From contig NZ_CP126095.1 of assembly GCF_030123105.1 (NCBI RefSeq), forward strand, positions 4,278,001 to 4,342,000: a DNA stretch of 64,000 nucleotides. Reading direction: 5' to 3'. How positions within the stretch are numbered: position 1 is the stretch's first letter; each line of letters opens with the position of its first letter. This DNA comes from Paenibacillus sp. G2S3. GTDB taxonomy: Bacteria; Bacillota; Bacilli; Paenibacillales; Paenibacillaceae. Shown here piece by piece: positions 37,656-46,822 of this stretch. Below the pieces are notes generated by a model. It worked only from the letters and a program-made list of their open reading frames with translations. It was not told the origin of the DNA and made no database searches. A program made the position numbers and the translations under genes.

Positions 37656-37911
37656 AAATTGACCAACCTCCCATGTTGGAGAACCATAAACTCTTCATAT
37701 TGTACAGACGCAGACGATTTCCAAAAGTTCCTAGAAGTTTAAAGGATTAGAATCATTTAGCGACAGCTTCTCTCCCAACTAATTGAACCTCTCCTTCTGC
37801 CTTTTTCCTCTCATTTCGTTGTTCCCCCAAGAATCTGTGAAAGTTTTTTCATATATTGTTGAAGAGGTTGGCGCCAAACCTTGAACAAAAAATAGAAAGA
37901 AGGCAGATAAA

Positions 37912-38538
37912 ATGGCTCTAGGTTGTGATACTGCTACTAATGTAACTGCGGCAAGATTAACTACACTTAAAAATAATAGCTTCACATTTGTTGGCCGATA
38001 TTTGAATCGTGTAGAAGGTTATCAGGATGGTCTCACATCAGCCGAGGTGACACGAATATCAGACGGAGGATTATATATCGTATCCCTTTACCAAATCAGT
38101 AAATCGCTCGATCACTTTACGAATGCCAATGGTGTTGCAGATGCTGAAACTGCTGTAGGATTAGCAAGCGATCTGGGACAAACCAGCAGCACCCCTATTT
38201 ATTTTGCCATAGACCGTGACATGACCTCATCTGAAATCACAAACAATGTTGTGCCTTATTTTCAAGGCATAAAATCCGTGTTAGACAGCAGTACCAAAAA
38301 TCCCAAGGGCTATAAAATGGGTGTATATGGATCAAGAGCGGTCTGTTCTTATATCCGTGGCACTTATTCTGCCACAACACGCTACACCTTCATAGTAGAT
38401 AATAGCTGGTTGGGAACCTTCGATGATTGGAATCTCAGACAATATAATTTCAACACTGAGCTCGGATCTAGCACTGGCAAAATCAACGTAGATTATGTAG
38501 AGTCCTCATCAAATGGCGGTGGAGGCTGGAAAAAGTAA
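37912..38538 (+). CDS. DUF1906 (glycoside-hydrolase-like, Rv2525c type) protein
   Basis: The 208-residue protein consists of one DUF1906 domain, a TIM-barrel related to GH25 lysozymes. Acidic residues in the active-site positions are visible in LGCDTATN and YFAIDRDM. No signal peptide is present, which is odd for a wall-acting enzyme; it could be exported with spores, released by lysis or act through another route. RBS AAGAAGG precedes the ATG. It ends in a glycine-rich basic tail. Confidence 0.82.
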   Translation: MALGCDTATNVTAARLTTLKNNSFTFVGRYLNRVEGYQDGLTSAEVTRISDGGLYIVSLYQISKSLDHFTNANGVADAETAVGLASDLGQTSSTPIYFAIDRDMTSSEITNNVVPYFQGIKSVLDSSTKNPKGYKMGVYGSRAVCSYIRGTYSATTRYTFIVDNSWLGTFDDWNLRQYNFNTELGSSTGKINVDYVESSSNGGGGWKK

Positions 38539-38564
38539 GCTCATTCATAGTTGAAATAATAATG

Positions 38565-38757
38565 AGGTTGTCTCAGAGTAAGCAGTACCTGTAAAGACAA
38601 TAAGGCAGTGGTTCTCTTTTTGGAGGATCGCTGCCTTTTGTTTTGGGTTTGCGGTAGATTGCATGCGTAGAGGAGGAAGTCGACCGACGTTCTATATCCA
38701 TTGGCGTGTTGTTTTGAGGGAATATAGTTGCAAGAACTACAATTAAAAGCCTTTTAT
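38565..38757. repeat. Possible remnant of a dispersed intergenic element
   Basis: This 190-bp stretch after the DUF1906 gene begins with GAGGTTGTCTCAGAG, a motif like those at ends of common Firmicute mobile elements, and its three-frame content looks like eroded repeat DNA rather than a gene. No second copy lies in this window, so the call rests on general resemblance. Confidence 0.3.
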
Positions 38758-38759
38758 TA

Positions 38760-40586
38760 CTATTTAGCATCCCCAAGCTGATCATATGCTGAATCGTATG
38801 TCCACTCTAATCCGTAGCCCTTACTCGACAGGTAGATGGTCCCGACTGTATTTCCCTCTTTACTGAGCAGAATAGGAAATAACCCTTCTTTTCCATTGAA
38901 GATAGGTGAAAGCGGCGTTTTTTGATATTCATTGAAAATATCCGGAAGTGTTACCGCGAGCTTTTCCCATGACTGCCCCTTATCCTTGGTCCAATAAATA
39001 ACTGGCCCATTATCTTCATAGTATCTGAACCCTAAGAATCCGATATCCTTGTTAGAGAAGCCTGCTCCTGTTAAGCTTTCCGCGTACAAATCGTTAGGAT
39101 TGCCAATCTCCGTCCATGTCTTCCCACCATCAAAGGTCAGGTATACATAATTCAACGAACGTCCCACGCCCGCAGAACCTCCCGAGACAATCCAACCATT
39201 TTGTTTGTCTGTAAACCCGATAAACTTCGCGTCATAACCTTTTGCACCTTCAATGTTGTAGTTATTCCACGTTTCTCCCATGTCATCACTGATCAATACC
39301 TGAAGTGGAGATTTTTTGCCATCGGCAAATCCATAGACAATAGCGGTTTTATCCTCGGAAATAAAGAAGCCGGTATCTGCTCTTCCCATCCCTAGTTCTG
39401 ATCCAGTCGTATCAAGTTTTAAAGGGGCTTGCGCTTGGATCTCCCCATTCCGATAGGAAAAAGATACATTTCCACTCTCATCCACGGAATACTTATTGCC
39501 AGCATCATGTACAACAACCTGTTCACCGCTAGAGCTATACGAATAAATCGTACCTGGTTTGAGCGTCTTATCTGTAGATTGACCGTTTACGTTCGTACAA
39601 GCAGCTAATATGGCCGTAACTCCAACCACCATTAAGACTGCAAAAAATGCCCCTGCACCATTTCGTTTTTCTTTCATATTTAATATACTGCCGAATCGCT
39701 GCTTCATCGAGTGTTTCCCCCTCGCAAAATTTGTTGACAAGGCAACATGCCGAGTTTCATTGCTTTGCATGACCGATAAAATCGCTTCACAGTATTTCTT
39801 CCGATAGCCCGCTCCTCGCTCAAATACAACGGTGTCATCACAGTATATTTCAATTTCGTGGGCGGCTTCACGCGCCATGACCCAAACAAACGGATTAAAC
39901 CAATGCAGTGCCTGCGCGATCAGAAGCAACAGCTTAAATACGATGTCATGCCTTTTGTAATGAACCAACTCATGTTTAAGGATAAACTCCAGCTCTTCAT
40001 CACTATATTGTTCATGTGGCAAAAACAAAGTTGGCTTGTAAAAGCCCATTAACATCGGATTCGAAACTTTATTGCTTATCAAAACTGGAATGGAGGCTGT
40101 TACGTTCATTTCTTTAGAGACTTGTTTGAGCTTGGAGACTACATCCTCCCTTAGAAAAGAACTGCTCCAACGCAGCGCTTGTTTTCTGAAGAAGAAATAG
40201 CTCAGCAAATGATACACTAAAAAAAGTACAGCTCCAGCAAGCCAGATGGAAGCTACAATATCCACAATTGATGGCATATGGCTTAAGTTCACTACCTCAA
40301 CTGGTTGAGAGATTGCAGATGGATCTACCTGTAAATTCTGAGACGATGTATCTTGAAAGACAGCTGTTATCCCCTGACCTTCAGGTAATTGAATGTCTAC
40401 AGGAGGATTAGTAAAGGAGAAGTTAAATGGCAGCAATAATCGCATAGTTAAAATCAACCATATACAATAACTCCACTTCGCAGAATAATGCTTCCTTAAC
40501 ATAGGAGTTAGCAAGATCAAGCCGAGAATAACTAGACTTGTGGTTAATGAAATCACCAGAAGATCTAAAAAAAGACTTGTTATCAT
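38760..40586 (-). CDS. M56 (BlaR1-like) membrane protease fused to an Asp-box domain
   Basis: The N-terminal half is a BlaR1/MecR1-type membrane zinc protease: four segments, HELVH at 205-209 and the third ligand region EIEIYCDD near 248. A further membrane segment (about 312-330) leads to an outer domain. In BlaR1 that domain is a penicillin-binding sensor; here it is a beta-propeller-like domain with Asp boxes (SDDMGETWNN, TFDGGKTWTEIG, TKDKGQSWEKLA). So the signal is probably not a beta-lactam. It overlaps the BlaI gene by one base (TGATG), and the pair should act as sensor and repressor. Confidence 0.9.
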   Translation of the reverse strand: MITSLFLDLLVISLTTSLVILGLILLTPMLRKHYSAKWSYCIWLILTMRLLLPFNFSFTNPPVDIQLPEGQGITAVFQDTSSQNLQVDPSAISQPVEVVNLSHMPSIVDIVASIWLAGAVLFLVYHLLSYFFFRKQALRWSSSFLREDVVSKLKQVSKEMNVTASIPVLISNKVSNPMLMGFYKPTLFLPHEQYSDEELEFILKHELVHYKRHDIVFKLLLLIAQALHWFNPFVWVMAREAAHEIEIYCDDTVVFERGAGYRKKYCEAILSVMQSNETRHVALSTNFARGKHSMKQRFGSILNMKEKRNGAGAFFAVLMVVGVTAILAACTNVNGQSTDKTLKPGTIYSYSSSGEQVVVHDAGNKYSVDESGNVSFSYRNGEIQAQAPLKLDTTGSELGMGRADTGFFISEDKTAIVYGFADGKKSPLQVLISDDMGETWNNYNIEGAKGYDAKFIGFTDKQNGWIVSGGSAGVGRSLNYVYLTFDGGKTWTEIGNPNDLYAESLTGAGFSNKDIGFLGFRYYEDNGPVIYWTKDKGQSWEKLAVTLPDIFNEYQKTPLSPIFNGKEGLFPILLSKEGNTVGTIYLSSKGYGLEWTYDSAYDQLGDAK

Positions 40587-40978
40587 CAGGATTCCTCCTT
40601 CTCTACTCTATCCAGCATTTCCCTCAGCTCTGCAAGATCACCTTTATCGATTGCCTTCCCGTTGTATAAGGACATCACCATATCTTGTACAGAGTTGCCG
40701 AACAGCTTCTCAAGCGTGGACTTCCCTTCGCTCTCTTTATAGTGAGTTTCCGAAATTGCGGCGATATAACGATTGCTCCGTCCCTCTTTTTCACAATACA
40801 GAAAGCCCTTTTCAACCAACCGAGACAACACAGTCAATAAAGTTGCAAGTGCCCATTTACGCTTATCCCCCAGCTGATTCAAAATGTAGGAAGAGTTGAC
40901 CCAGCCTTCCGCTCGCCAAATCACCAGCATAATTTCCAATTCAGCATCGGGCAGCCGTTTGATTTTGTTATTCATCAC
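40586..40978 (-). CDS. BlaI/MecI-family repressor
   Basis: The 130-residue winged-helix repressor (DAELEIMLVIWRAEGWVN, then KRKWALATLLTVLSRLVEKG) would dimerise and block its own promoter until cleaved through the M56 partner. RBS GAGGAG precedes the ATG. Two palindromic operators and the promoter lie directly upstream. Confidence 0.92.
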   Translation of the reverse strand: MMNNKIKRLPDAELEIMLVIWRAEGWVNSSYILNQLGDKRKWALATLLTVLSRLVEKGFLYCEKEGRSNRYIAAISETHYKESEGKSTLEKLFGNSVQDMVMSLYNGKAIDKGDLAELREMLDRVEKEES

Positions 40979-40990
40979 TTTTTCTCCTCG

Positions 40991-41006
40991 TTATACAATT
41001 GTGTAA
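40991..41006. promoter_or_regulatory. BlaI operator, proximal
   Basis: TTATACAATTGTGTAA is a near-perfect palindrome with the TACA/TGTA half-sites of BlaI/MecI operators. It lies between the -10 box and the RBS of the repressor gene. Confidence 0.75.
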
Positions 41007-41013
41007 TAATACC

Positions 41014-41041
41014 ATTATACAATTGTATAATAAAAAATCAA
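41014..41041 (-). promoter_or_regulatory. Promoter of the blaI-like/M56 operon
   Basis: On the minus strand TTGATT (41036-41041) and TATAAT (41014-41019) are 16 bp apart. The -10 box lies inside the distal operator, so repression by steric block is expected. Confidence 0.7.
41015..41030. promoter_or_regulatory. BlaI operator, distal
   Basis: TTATACAATTGTATAA is a perfect 16-bp palindrome. Its centre is 24 bp from that of the proximal operator, close to the spacing of paired BlaI/MecI sites. Confidence 0.8.
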
Positions 41042-41124
41042 GCCCATCATTTCGTAGTAAATATATACATAATAGACGCTTATTCACTTCAAAGAGTTGC
41101 TAATTGAGTTAATAACCTTTTACA

Positions 41125-41168
41125 AAAAAACAAGCCATCCCTTAGATGAACTAAGAGATGGCTTGTTT
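41125..41168 (-). terminator. Terminator of the amidohydrolase operon
   Basis: The stem AAACAAGCCATC pairs with its inverse ending at 41168, and more T follow on the minus strand. It lies eight bp after the amidohydrolase stop. Confidence 0.85.
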
Positions 41169-41175
41169 GTAATAC

Positions 41176-42051
41176 TTAGAGCGCCGCAATCCGCTGCTGG
41201 ATGCGTGGGAATAAGGCGAAGGCATTCTCGTAAAATACTTTTTCGTGGTGCTGCTCAGGGACAAGTCGGCGGACAAATTCCGCATACAGGTCAATAGGCG
41301 CAAGTGGCCAATCCGTGCCGAACAACATTTTCTCATAATGATCAGAATACACCAGCGCCCGGCGAAAATGATCCATGAACAGTGGTTCATTCATGAACCG
41401 TTCAAAATGAGGCCGATCACCGACCACAAGGCCGGATAAATCGGCATAGACGTTCGGATTTTTGGCCACCACTTCGGCAGCATCCATCACCCAGGGATCT
41501 CCAAGATGACAGATCATAAAATTCACATCACGTCGTTGGAATGCTAATTCGTCCACGGTAAGAGGATGTGCATACTTAAGCAATCCATTCATCGAGTACG
41601 TATCACCGGTATGAATGACGACAGGCGTGCCGTACTTGGCTGCCAGCTCATAGATCGGTGAATAGATTTTGTCATAAACGTAATGATGATAGTACCCGGC
41701 ATAGAGCTTAATACCAGCTACCTCTGGAGCTTGCAGCCGTGCCTCAATTCGATCCAGCTCCTCCTGAGCATCCTTTCCTCCGAGCATATTCGGATTGATA
41801 CCCACGCATTCCATTAAGAAAGGCGGCACAGTGTCTTCCAAGTCAAGGCCCATTGGATTAGGGGAAGTAGAGTCAGGGAAAGCTCCCTTCGTCTGCTCCG
41901 ATACCCCCATTCCAATGCCCAGAATAACGTCGTTCTTATCAAACTCCGCTTTGAGCCCGGCAGCAGTGTAATCGACTTTGGAGAGATCCAGTGCTGTTTG
42001 ATGAAAGCTGTCGATGTCCGACAGGTGAATGTGAATATCAATGATCGGCAT
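41176..42051 (-). CDS. Amidohydrolase 2-family metal-dependent hydrolase
   Basis: The TIM-barrel hydrolase starts with the metal motif DIHIHLSD and shows KLYAGYYHHY, VVIHTGDTYS, ICHLGDPW and FGTDWPL, the order expected for this family. It may be a hydrolase or decarboxylase on a small ring or amide substrate. The ATG at 42051 has AAGGAG eight bases upstream and overlaps the end of the GNAT fusion gene by 14 bp, so the two are coupled. The substrate is unknown. Confidence 0.85.
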   Translation of the reverse strand: MPIIDIHIHLSDIDSFHQTALDLSKVDYTAAGLKAEFDKNDVILGIGMGVSEQTKGAFPDSTSPNPMGLDLEDTVPPFLMECVGINPNMLGGKDAQEELDRIEARLQAPEVAGIKLYAGYYHHYVYDKIYSPIYELAAKYGTPVVIHTGDTYSMNGLLKYAHPLTVDELAFQRRDVNFMICHLGDPWVMDAAEVVAKNPNVYADLSGLVVGDRPHFERFMNEPLFMDHFRRALVYSDHYEKMLFGTDWPLAPIDLYAEFVRRLVPEQHHEKVFYENAFALFPRIQQRIAAL

Positions 42052-45000
42052 TTGAGATCTCCTTTTCGTCAGTAGGTCTAGCAAAGGTCAGCTTCAAAAG
42101 ACTGCGGACATCCTCTGAATTCAGAGCGAGTTCTCCCATGATCAGGAAGGACGGCTGTGTCCAAACGGTTTCTCCATTTAAAAGCTTAAGATGATGATGC
42201 ACCCCGTGATTAAATACCTTATTGTTCACATACGCCGAGGCACTCTGATTCGGATGATTGCTAACCATATGCAGCATATCCTTACGCGAAGATGCACCAA
42301 TTCGCAATAGTCCCTTGGCCTCAAGATAGGTTTCAACCGTTCCTAATAAGAACTTGCCCTCCTTGGAGAATTCCATCCATCCTTCGGCATAGACTGGCGA
42401 AGGTTTGATATAATTCTCCTCCGCCAAAGAGTAATTCGGTAGAGCCATTCCACTGCCATTGGTCACCGAATGCAACACACAGAGCACAGGGACGCCGGGG
42501 AGCATAAGGTAATGCTGATTAACAACAATCCCTCGGTTCTTTTCCTGCTTCTCGATCGAAGTAGTGATACGTAATCCTTTCCATACATTGCCCTGAACAT
42601 CCATTTGCTCGGTCCAAGCTGCGCTTCTTGGCTCCTCCAAACGACTAAATCCACCTATGCCTGAAATACCTACACCGAGTCCACCATGCCAAGGATTCCA
42701 CCAGGAACGTGGTGCTGCTTCCGGATAGGAGCTATCCAGCCATTCTTCTCCATGGTGCTTCAGTGAATGCACAACACTGCCGAAATCAGGAGCAGCTGCA
42801 ATAGAAAGAACTCCGTTGCTCACAGTGTAAATAGGACCCGCGAGTCCCTCTTCTGTGTCACACACAACGGCTGCTGTTTCCGTTTGAGGGAACCAGAGAC
42901 CTGTTCGCTCTTGAATACGATCCTCTCCACGATAGACGACTCGAACCTTCTGTCCTGATTGGCTGAGTTCTGAAGAAGTTTCCGCTTCCTCAGGTGAGAG
43001 CTCAAAGCCCGCGGAGTGCAGATTCTGCTCTCTTTGCAGCTCCATCTCAGAGACTTTCTGCTCCTCTCCTCTATCCATTTGTACATAGAGCTCGAGGCTT
43101 CCATTAAGCGGAGTCATCTTTCGTTCGATTAACTCCGCATGAAGTGCCTCCGCCGCAAACGGGTTTCCACTGCCGAGCGTTAATTCAAGATGATCATCCA
43201 ACACCGGTGTGATCGGATCGTGCTTTTTCCGTGCAAAGGTGCGGAAATCGGACCACTTCAGGAAGGTGTTTAAAGCGAACACCAGCGTCTTTGTTCGTAC
43301 GACATCTCCAGCGGAGATTTGACCAAGATTATGCTCCAATCCAAGTGGATATTCCGGACGAAGCAGCTTCAGCGAAGGGTCCCAGCAAACACCACATGTG
43401 ACGTTTTCTTCCTTGCTGAACAACCAGTTTTCCGTGATTTGAGCGCTGTCCCAATAACTCGGATCACCCGAATAAGCATCGCCCATATCTACGTAATGAC
43501 CTTGATAGGGGAGGATGAGCCGTTTGCCAAAAAATCCGAAATTCGTTAGCAGATACATATCCTCTTCCAACGTTTGGTTACTAGTATTGCAGACCTCGCT
43601 ATAAAACTCAGCGATTCCGTTTGCAAATAGCTTAGCCACTCTTTTTATCTCCAGACCCGGGAATTCATCCGATTCATAAAGGGTCTCTAGTACCTGGCCC
43701 TCTCCTTCGGAATAGATCTTTATTTCTTTTGCCTGTTTCTTCGAAAATTCCTCGGCGAATGGTTTACCTAACTTCGGATGAGTCAACCAGAAATTATGGC
43801 TCGAGCCGGGATATTCAATCCATATCCCATTGTCATTATTATTAAGATGAACGGAGTAGGCGCCGTTTACAGCCACCCACTGATCCCCGTTCTCCCCGCC
43901 AAAACGGCCATGCGTTCCTTTCATTAGCACAGATAATTTGCTTATGAAGGAGACTGCCTTCTCTCCAGCAGGAACAGCCGTCACCTCAATATCCCGTGAA
44001 TAAAGGCCATATGAATTGAGGGTAAAAGGTACTTGGATAGAAGCCTTACTCTTAGCCGGAACCGCGAAGCTTACCGCCCGATCCTCCCACGTCAAAAACT
44101 CTTCGTCTGGCAAATCAAAAGAAAATTCCGCTTCCGTTGCAAAATTATTCTCAACATTCAAATATAGCTCAGCGGGAAGACCCGGATACAGCTCACGCGT
44201 TGGCAACTCCATCATCATTTTTAGTGGAAATTTAGGAGCAACACCTATACGAAACTCAGCACGCTTGCCACCGATGAGCCATTTGCTCAGAACAACGGGA
44301 TGAGTTTTCTTGTCGTTTTGCTCTTCACGAATCGGATCAAGCTCGAACTCACCTTCTACAATAACCGTTTCTCCTGGCGCGAGCGTTGGTGCAGCGGACA
44401 AGGCAAAACGAATATTTTTGTGGTTTTGACCTTGGATCTCAATAGCCAGATCTGACGCCGAACGATTCTTGATGTGATAGCGAATCTTATAGGTGGAACC
44501 GAATACAAGATCGTGATCTTCAATCTCTGTGAAGATTTCATAGTCAGGTGTGTCAAGAGCCGTCAGGCCGCGACCGGTCTTCTCGAATTCAGCCCGTAAG
44601 GAGAGTTCTCCCTTTTGCCAAGTGTAATCGAAGAAATCAAATCCACGCTCCCGGCGACCATCCGGCTGAATGGGCAGTTCACGGGTACTATCTGCATACC
44701 AATCCAGCTGCTCAAAATAGGGAGCGAGTGCTTCCGTTTGCAGAACCGTCGGAATGAAGTTCATCAGATGGACGTAATCCTCATTTTTTTCCCAAAAGAA
44801 TCCACATTTCTTATACATCGGTACGGCCTTCGTATTACCTGCCCAAGTAAACAGATCAAGCCGCGGCCAGCCCGCTTCAATTGTTTTGCGAACAGCGTTC
44901 AAAATCAGGTTACGACCTACCTTGTATCCGTGATAATCAGGTCGCACATTCAACAGCGGAACATACAGAGCCCCTTCGTCTTGACGGTAATGAGCAAAAC

Positions 45001-45214
45001 TGCAGAAGCCGACCACTTCCTCACCATCAACGGCGAGAAACACATTCAGATTGGAAGAGATCTCCATCTCCCGGCGTACTGTATCCTCAGTTCTCTGATT
45101 GGTGCCTCCACCCCAGCTTTCGTTGCTACGGTTCCACATTTCTGCGACCGCCTTTGCATAAGAAGGATCATATTCTATAATGCGGATTTGTTCCGCTGTA
45201 GTCTTTACAGTCAT
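42038..45214 (-). CDS. Very large GNAT acetyltransferase fused to a multi-domain beta-rich region
   Basis: The 1058-residue cytoplasmic protein begins with a GNAT domain (about 10-155) with the acetyl-CoA loop RPDYHGYKVGRNL and GNTKAVPMYKKCGFFW. The remaining 900 residues appear to be beta-sandwich domains: two Ig-like parts (about 190-440), then a long region with features of a carbohydrate-active or galactose-mutarotase-like fold (NFWLTHPKLG, PYQGHYVDMGDAYSG, APRSWWNPWHGG). I do not recognise this region. No signal peptide is present. It is the first gene of a pair with the amidohydrolase. Confidence 0.75.
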   Translation of the reverse strand: MTVKTTAEQIRIIEYDPSYAKAVAEMWNRSNESWGGGTNQRTEDTVRREMEISSNLNVFLAVDGEEVVGFCSFAHYRQDEGALYVPLLNVRPDYHGYKVGRNLILNAVRKTIEAGWPRLDLFTWAGNTKAVPMYKKCGFFWEKNEDYVHLMNFIPTVLQTEALAPYFEQLDWYADSTRELPIQPDGRRERGFDFFDYTWQKGELSLRAEFEKTGRGLTALDTPDYEIFTEIEDHDLVFGSTYKIRYHIKNRSASDLAIEIQGQNHKNIRFALSAAPTLAPGETVIVEGEFELDPIREEQNDKKTHPVVLSKWLIGGKRAEFRIGVAPKFPLKMMMELPTRELYPGLPAELYLNVENNFATEAEFSFDLPDEEFLTWEDRAVSFAVPAKSKASIQVPFTLNSYGLYSRDIEVTAVPAGEKAVSFISKLSVLMKGTHGRFGGENGDQWVAVNGAYSVHLNNNDNGIWIEYPGSSHNFWLTHPKLGKPFAEEFSKKQAKEIKIYSEGEGQVLETLYESDEFPGLEIKRVAKLFANGIAEFYSEVCNTSNQTLEEDMYLLTNFGFFGKRLILPYQGHYVDMGDAYSGDPSYWDSAQITENWLFSKEENVTCGVCWDPSLKLLRPEYPLGLEHNLGQISAGDVVRTKTLVFALNTFLKWSDFRTFARKKHDPITPVLDDHLELTLGSGNPFAAEALHAELIERKMTPLNGSLELYVQMDRGEEQKVSEMELQREQNLHSAGFELSPEEAETSSELSQSGQKVRVVYRGEDRIQERTGLWFPQTETAAVVCDTEEGLAGPIYTVSNGVLSIAAAPDFGSVVHSLKHHGEEWLDSSYPEAAPRSWWNPWHGGLGVGISGIGGFSRLEEPRSAAWTEQMDVQGNVWKGLRITTSIEKQEKNRGIVVNQHYLMLPGVPVLCVLHSVTNGSGMALPNYSLAEENYIKPSPVYAEGWMEFSKEGKFLLGTVETYLEAKGLLRIGASSRKDMLHMVSNHPNQSASAYVNNKVFNHGVHHHLKLLNGETVWTQPSFLIMGELALNSEDVRSLLKLTFARPTDEKEISNADH

Positions 45215-45408
45215 GCTCTCATCTCCCTTTATTCCTCAAATATGAGTATGTATTCGTACAAAGTTATTCTGGATAAAACCTCTACAACTTTATTCAAATA
45301 ACTCCTACGAGTTCTTATTATACTATTAATTGGAAGGCAGTTACGAGGTAAAAAACACTTTCTCCTTATTTTCTACATAAAGCCACTGCCAGCAGAAAGC
45401 TGCAGAAT

Positions 45409-45437
45409 AAAAAAGCTGTCGAGACTCCCTCGACAGC
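45409..45437 (-). terminator. Terminator of the MFS gene
   Basis: The stem GCTGTCGA (45415-45422) pairs with 45430-45437, followed by seven T/A-rich bases on the minus strand, about 33 bp after the MFS stop. Confidence 0.8.
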
Positions 45438-45469
45438 CTTTGAATCTGCTCTAGGAGCAGCTTTTCTTT

Positions 45470-46645
45470 TTAACAGCTCTCCACACGATCCGTTGAACTT
45501 TTTCTCACATTCGCGATACCTACAATACCAATCAACAGTACGCAGAAAGAATAAGGAAGTGCCGTATTAGCGGTGTATAAAGCTGTACCTATAACCGGAC
45601 CTATGAATGATCCCCCACCTTGCAGGGCCGCAATAAAGGAAGCAACACTTCTTTGCTCATGGTCTTGAACCGCCATTGAAGCACCCGCACTGTAGCCGAG
45701 TAATGTAAAGCCAATGCCAATTCCCAAGAATATAAAGTCCACATACGCAAGTCTGATAAACATTAACAAGCCCAGCAAACCTAAAGCGACAAATAAAAGG
45801 CCCACAAGCAGTACCTTCTTAGGATGCCATTTGAGATATTTGCTGATCACAATTTGTGAGAGAACCACCATGATTCCCGAGATAGCCAGGCCCGTTCCAA
45901 TTAACTGAGTGGCTTGCCGGGTACTGTAACCAAGGCTATCCTGCACGAAAAATCCGATAGTAACCTGCACGATATTCAGAGCAAACGATAGCAATAGTCC
46001 AATCCATAAATAGAGGCGTATCCGTTTGTCGTTGGGTGAAAGTGAAATCGCCTGCCGCTCGATCTCGACATTCTTTTCTTTAGGAATAAATACTAGAAAC
46101 AAAATGGCCAAGGTGAATAATAATATCGCTGCGGCGTACATTGGTGAGGTGAGTCCCAGCGAAGCCATTCCTCCGCTCATTGCCGGTCCTACTACAAAGC
46201 CAAGTCCATTCGCTGCACCGAATAATGCCATTCCTTGTGTGCGTGTTTCTTTTGTACTCCAGCCCATAACATAAGCTTGTGCTAATGCCGGAATACCTCC
46301 AAAGAAAAAGCCGGCGATTGCACGAAGTATAAAGAAACTCCAAAATAGGCTAGTTTTGCTCTCCGCATTTACTGCATAATCAGCAAGTAGTGCAAAAATG
46401 ATGAGCGTTGCCATATAGACGAACATGATCGAAGCAAGCAGCCATTTTCGGCTCATGAACGTTTGTTTTTCCCAGAAATATCCTCCGAGCAGCCAGCAAA
46501 GTCCCGCTACCGATACCAAACATCCTGATTGAAAATCACTAAGTCCCAAATTTCGAGCAAGCGGTCCAATAATCGGATTAAATGCAGCTATCGATATCAT
46601 CCCTGTCAGTACAATTAGAAACATAATACCCAATCTGTATTTCAT
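45470..46645 (-). CDS. MFS transporter, DHA1 type
   Basis: The 391 residues hold 12 membrane segments; GGYFWEKQTFMSRKW follows segment 2 and GAANGLGFVVGPAMSGGMA marks segment 5. It is probably a drug or metabolite exporter. The ATG at 46645 has AGAGGAGAAGGG upstream; the frame to 46675 has none. It is a single-gene unit with its own terminator. The substrate is unknown. Confidence 0.86.
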   Translation of the reverse strand: MKYRLGIMFLIVLTGMISIAAFNPIIGPLARNLGLSDFQSGCLVSVAGLCWLLGGYFWEKQTFMSRKWLLASIMFVYMATLIIFALLADYAVNAESKTSLFWSFFILRAIAGFFFGGIPALAQAYVMGWSTKETRTQGMALFGAANGLGFVVGPAMSGGMASLGLTSPMYAAAILLFTLAILFLVFIPKEKNVEIERQAISLSPNDKRIRLYLWIGLLLSFALNIVQVTIGFFVQDSLGYSTRQATQLIGTGLAISGIMVVLSQIVISKYLKWHPKKVLLVGLLFVALGLLGLLMFIRLAYVDFIFLGIGIGFTLLGYSAGASMAVQDHEQRSVASFIAALQGGGSFIGPVIGTALYTANTALPYSFCVLLIGIVGIANVRKSSTDRVESC

Positions 46646-46784
46646 GAAATTCCCTTCTCCTCTCAAGTAAACCAAAACAGTATACGATTCATAATCGCTG
46701 TGTTCATGGTACTATGCTTGGAAGTCAGGCCTCTACCCGTTGACGGATAACTTTACTGGTTATCGGGATTATTAGTAGAACACA

Positions 46785-46807
46785 AAAAAACTGCTCCTAA
46801 GAGCAGT
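46785..46807 (-). terminator. Terminator of the rodA-LCP operon
   Basis: The short stem ACTGCTC/GAGCAGT (46790-46796 with 46801-46807) is followed by seven T on the minus strand, 15 bp after the LCP stop. Confidence 0.8.
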
Positions 46808-46822
46808 TTAAGGGATAACCTT

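Noticed and set aside
38573..38785. 70-codon minus-strand frame after the DUF1906 gene
   Set aside because: No RBS, overlaps the end of the M56 gene; more like repeat remnant than a gene.
44615..45301. 228-codon frame antisense to the GNAT fusion gene
   Set aside because: It is the complement of a well-supported gene, with no RBS and unlikely residue content.
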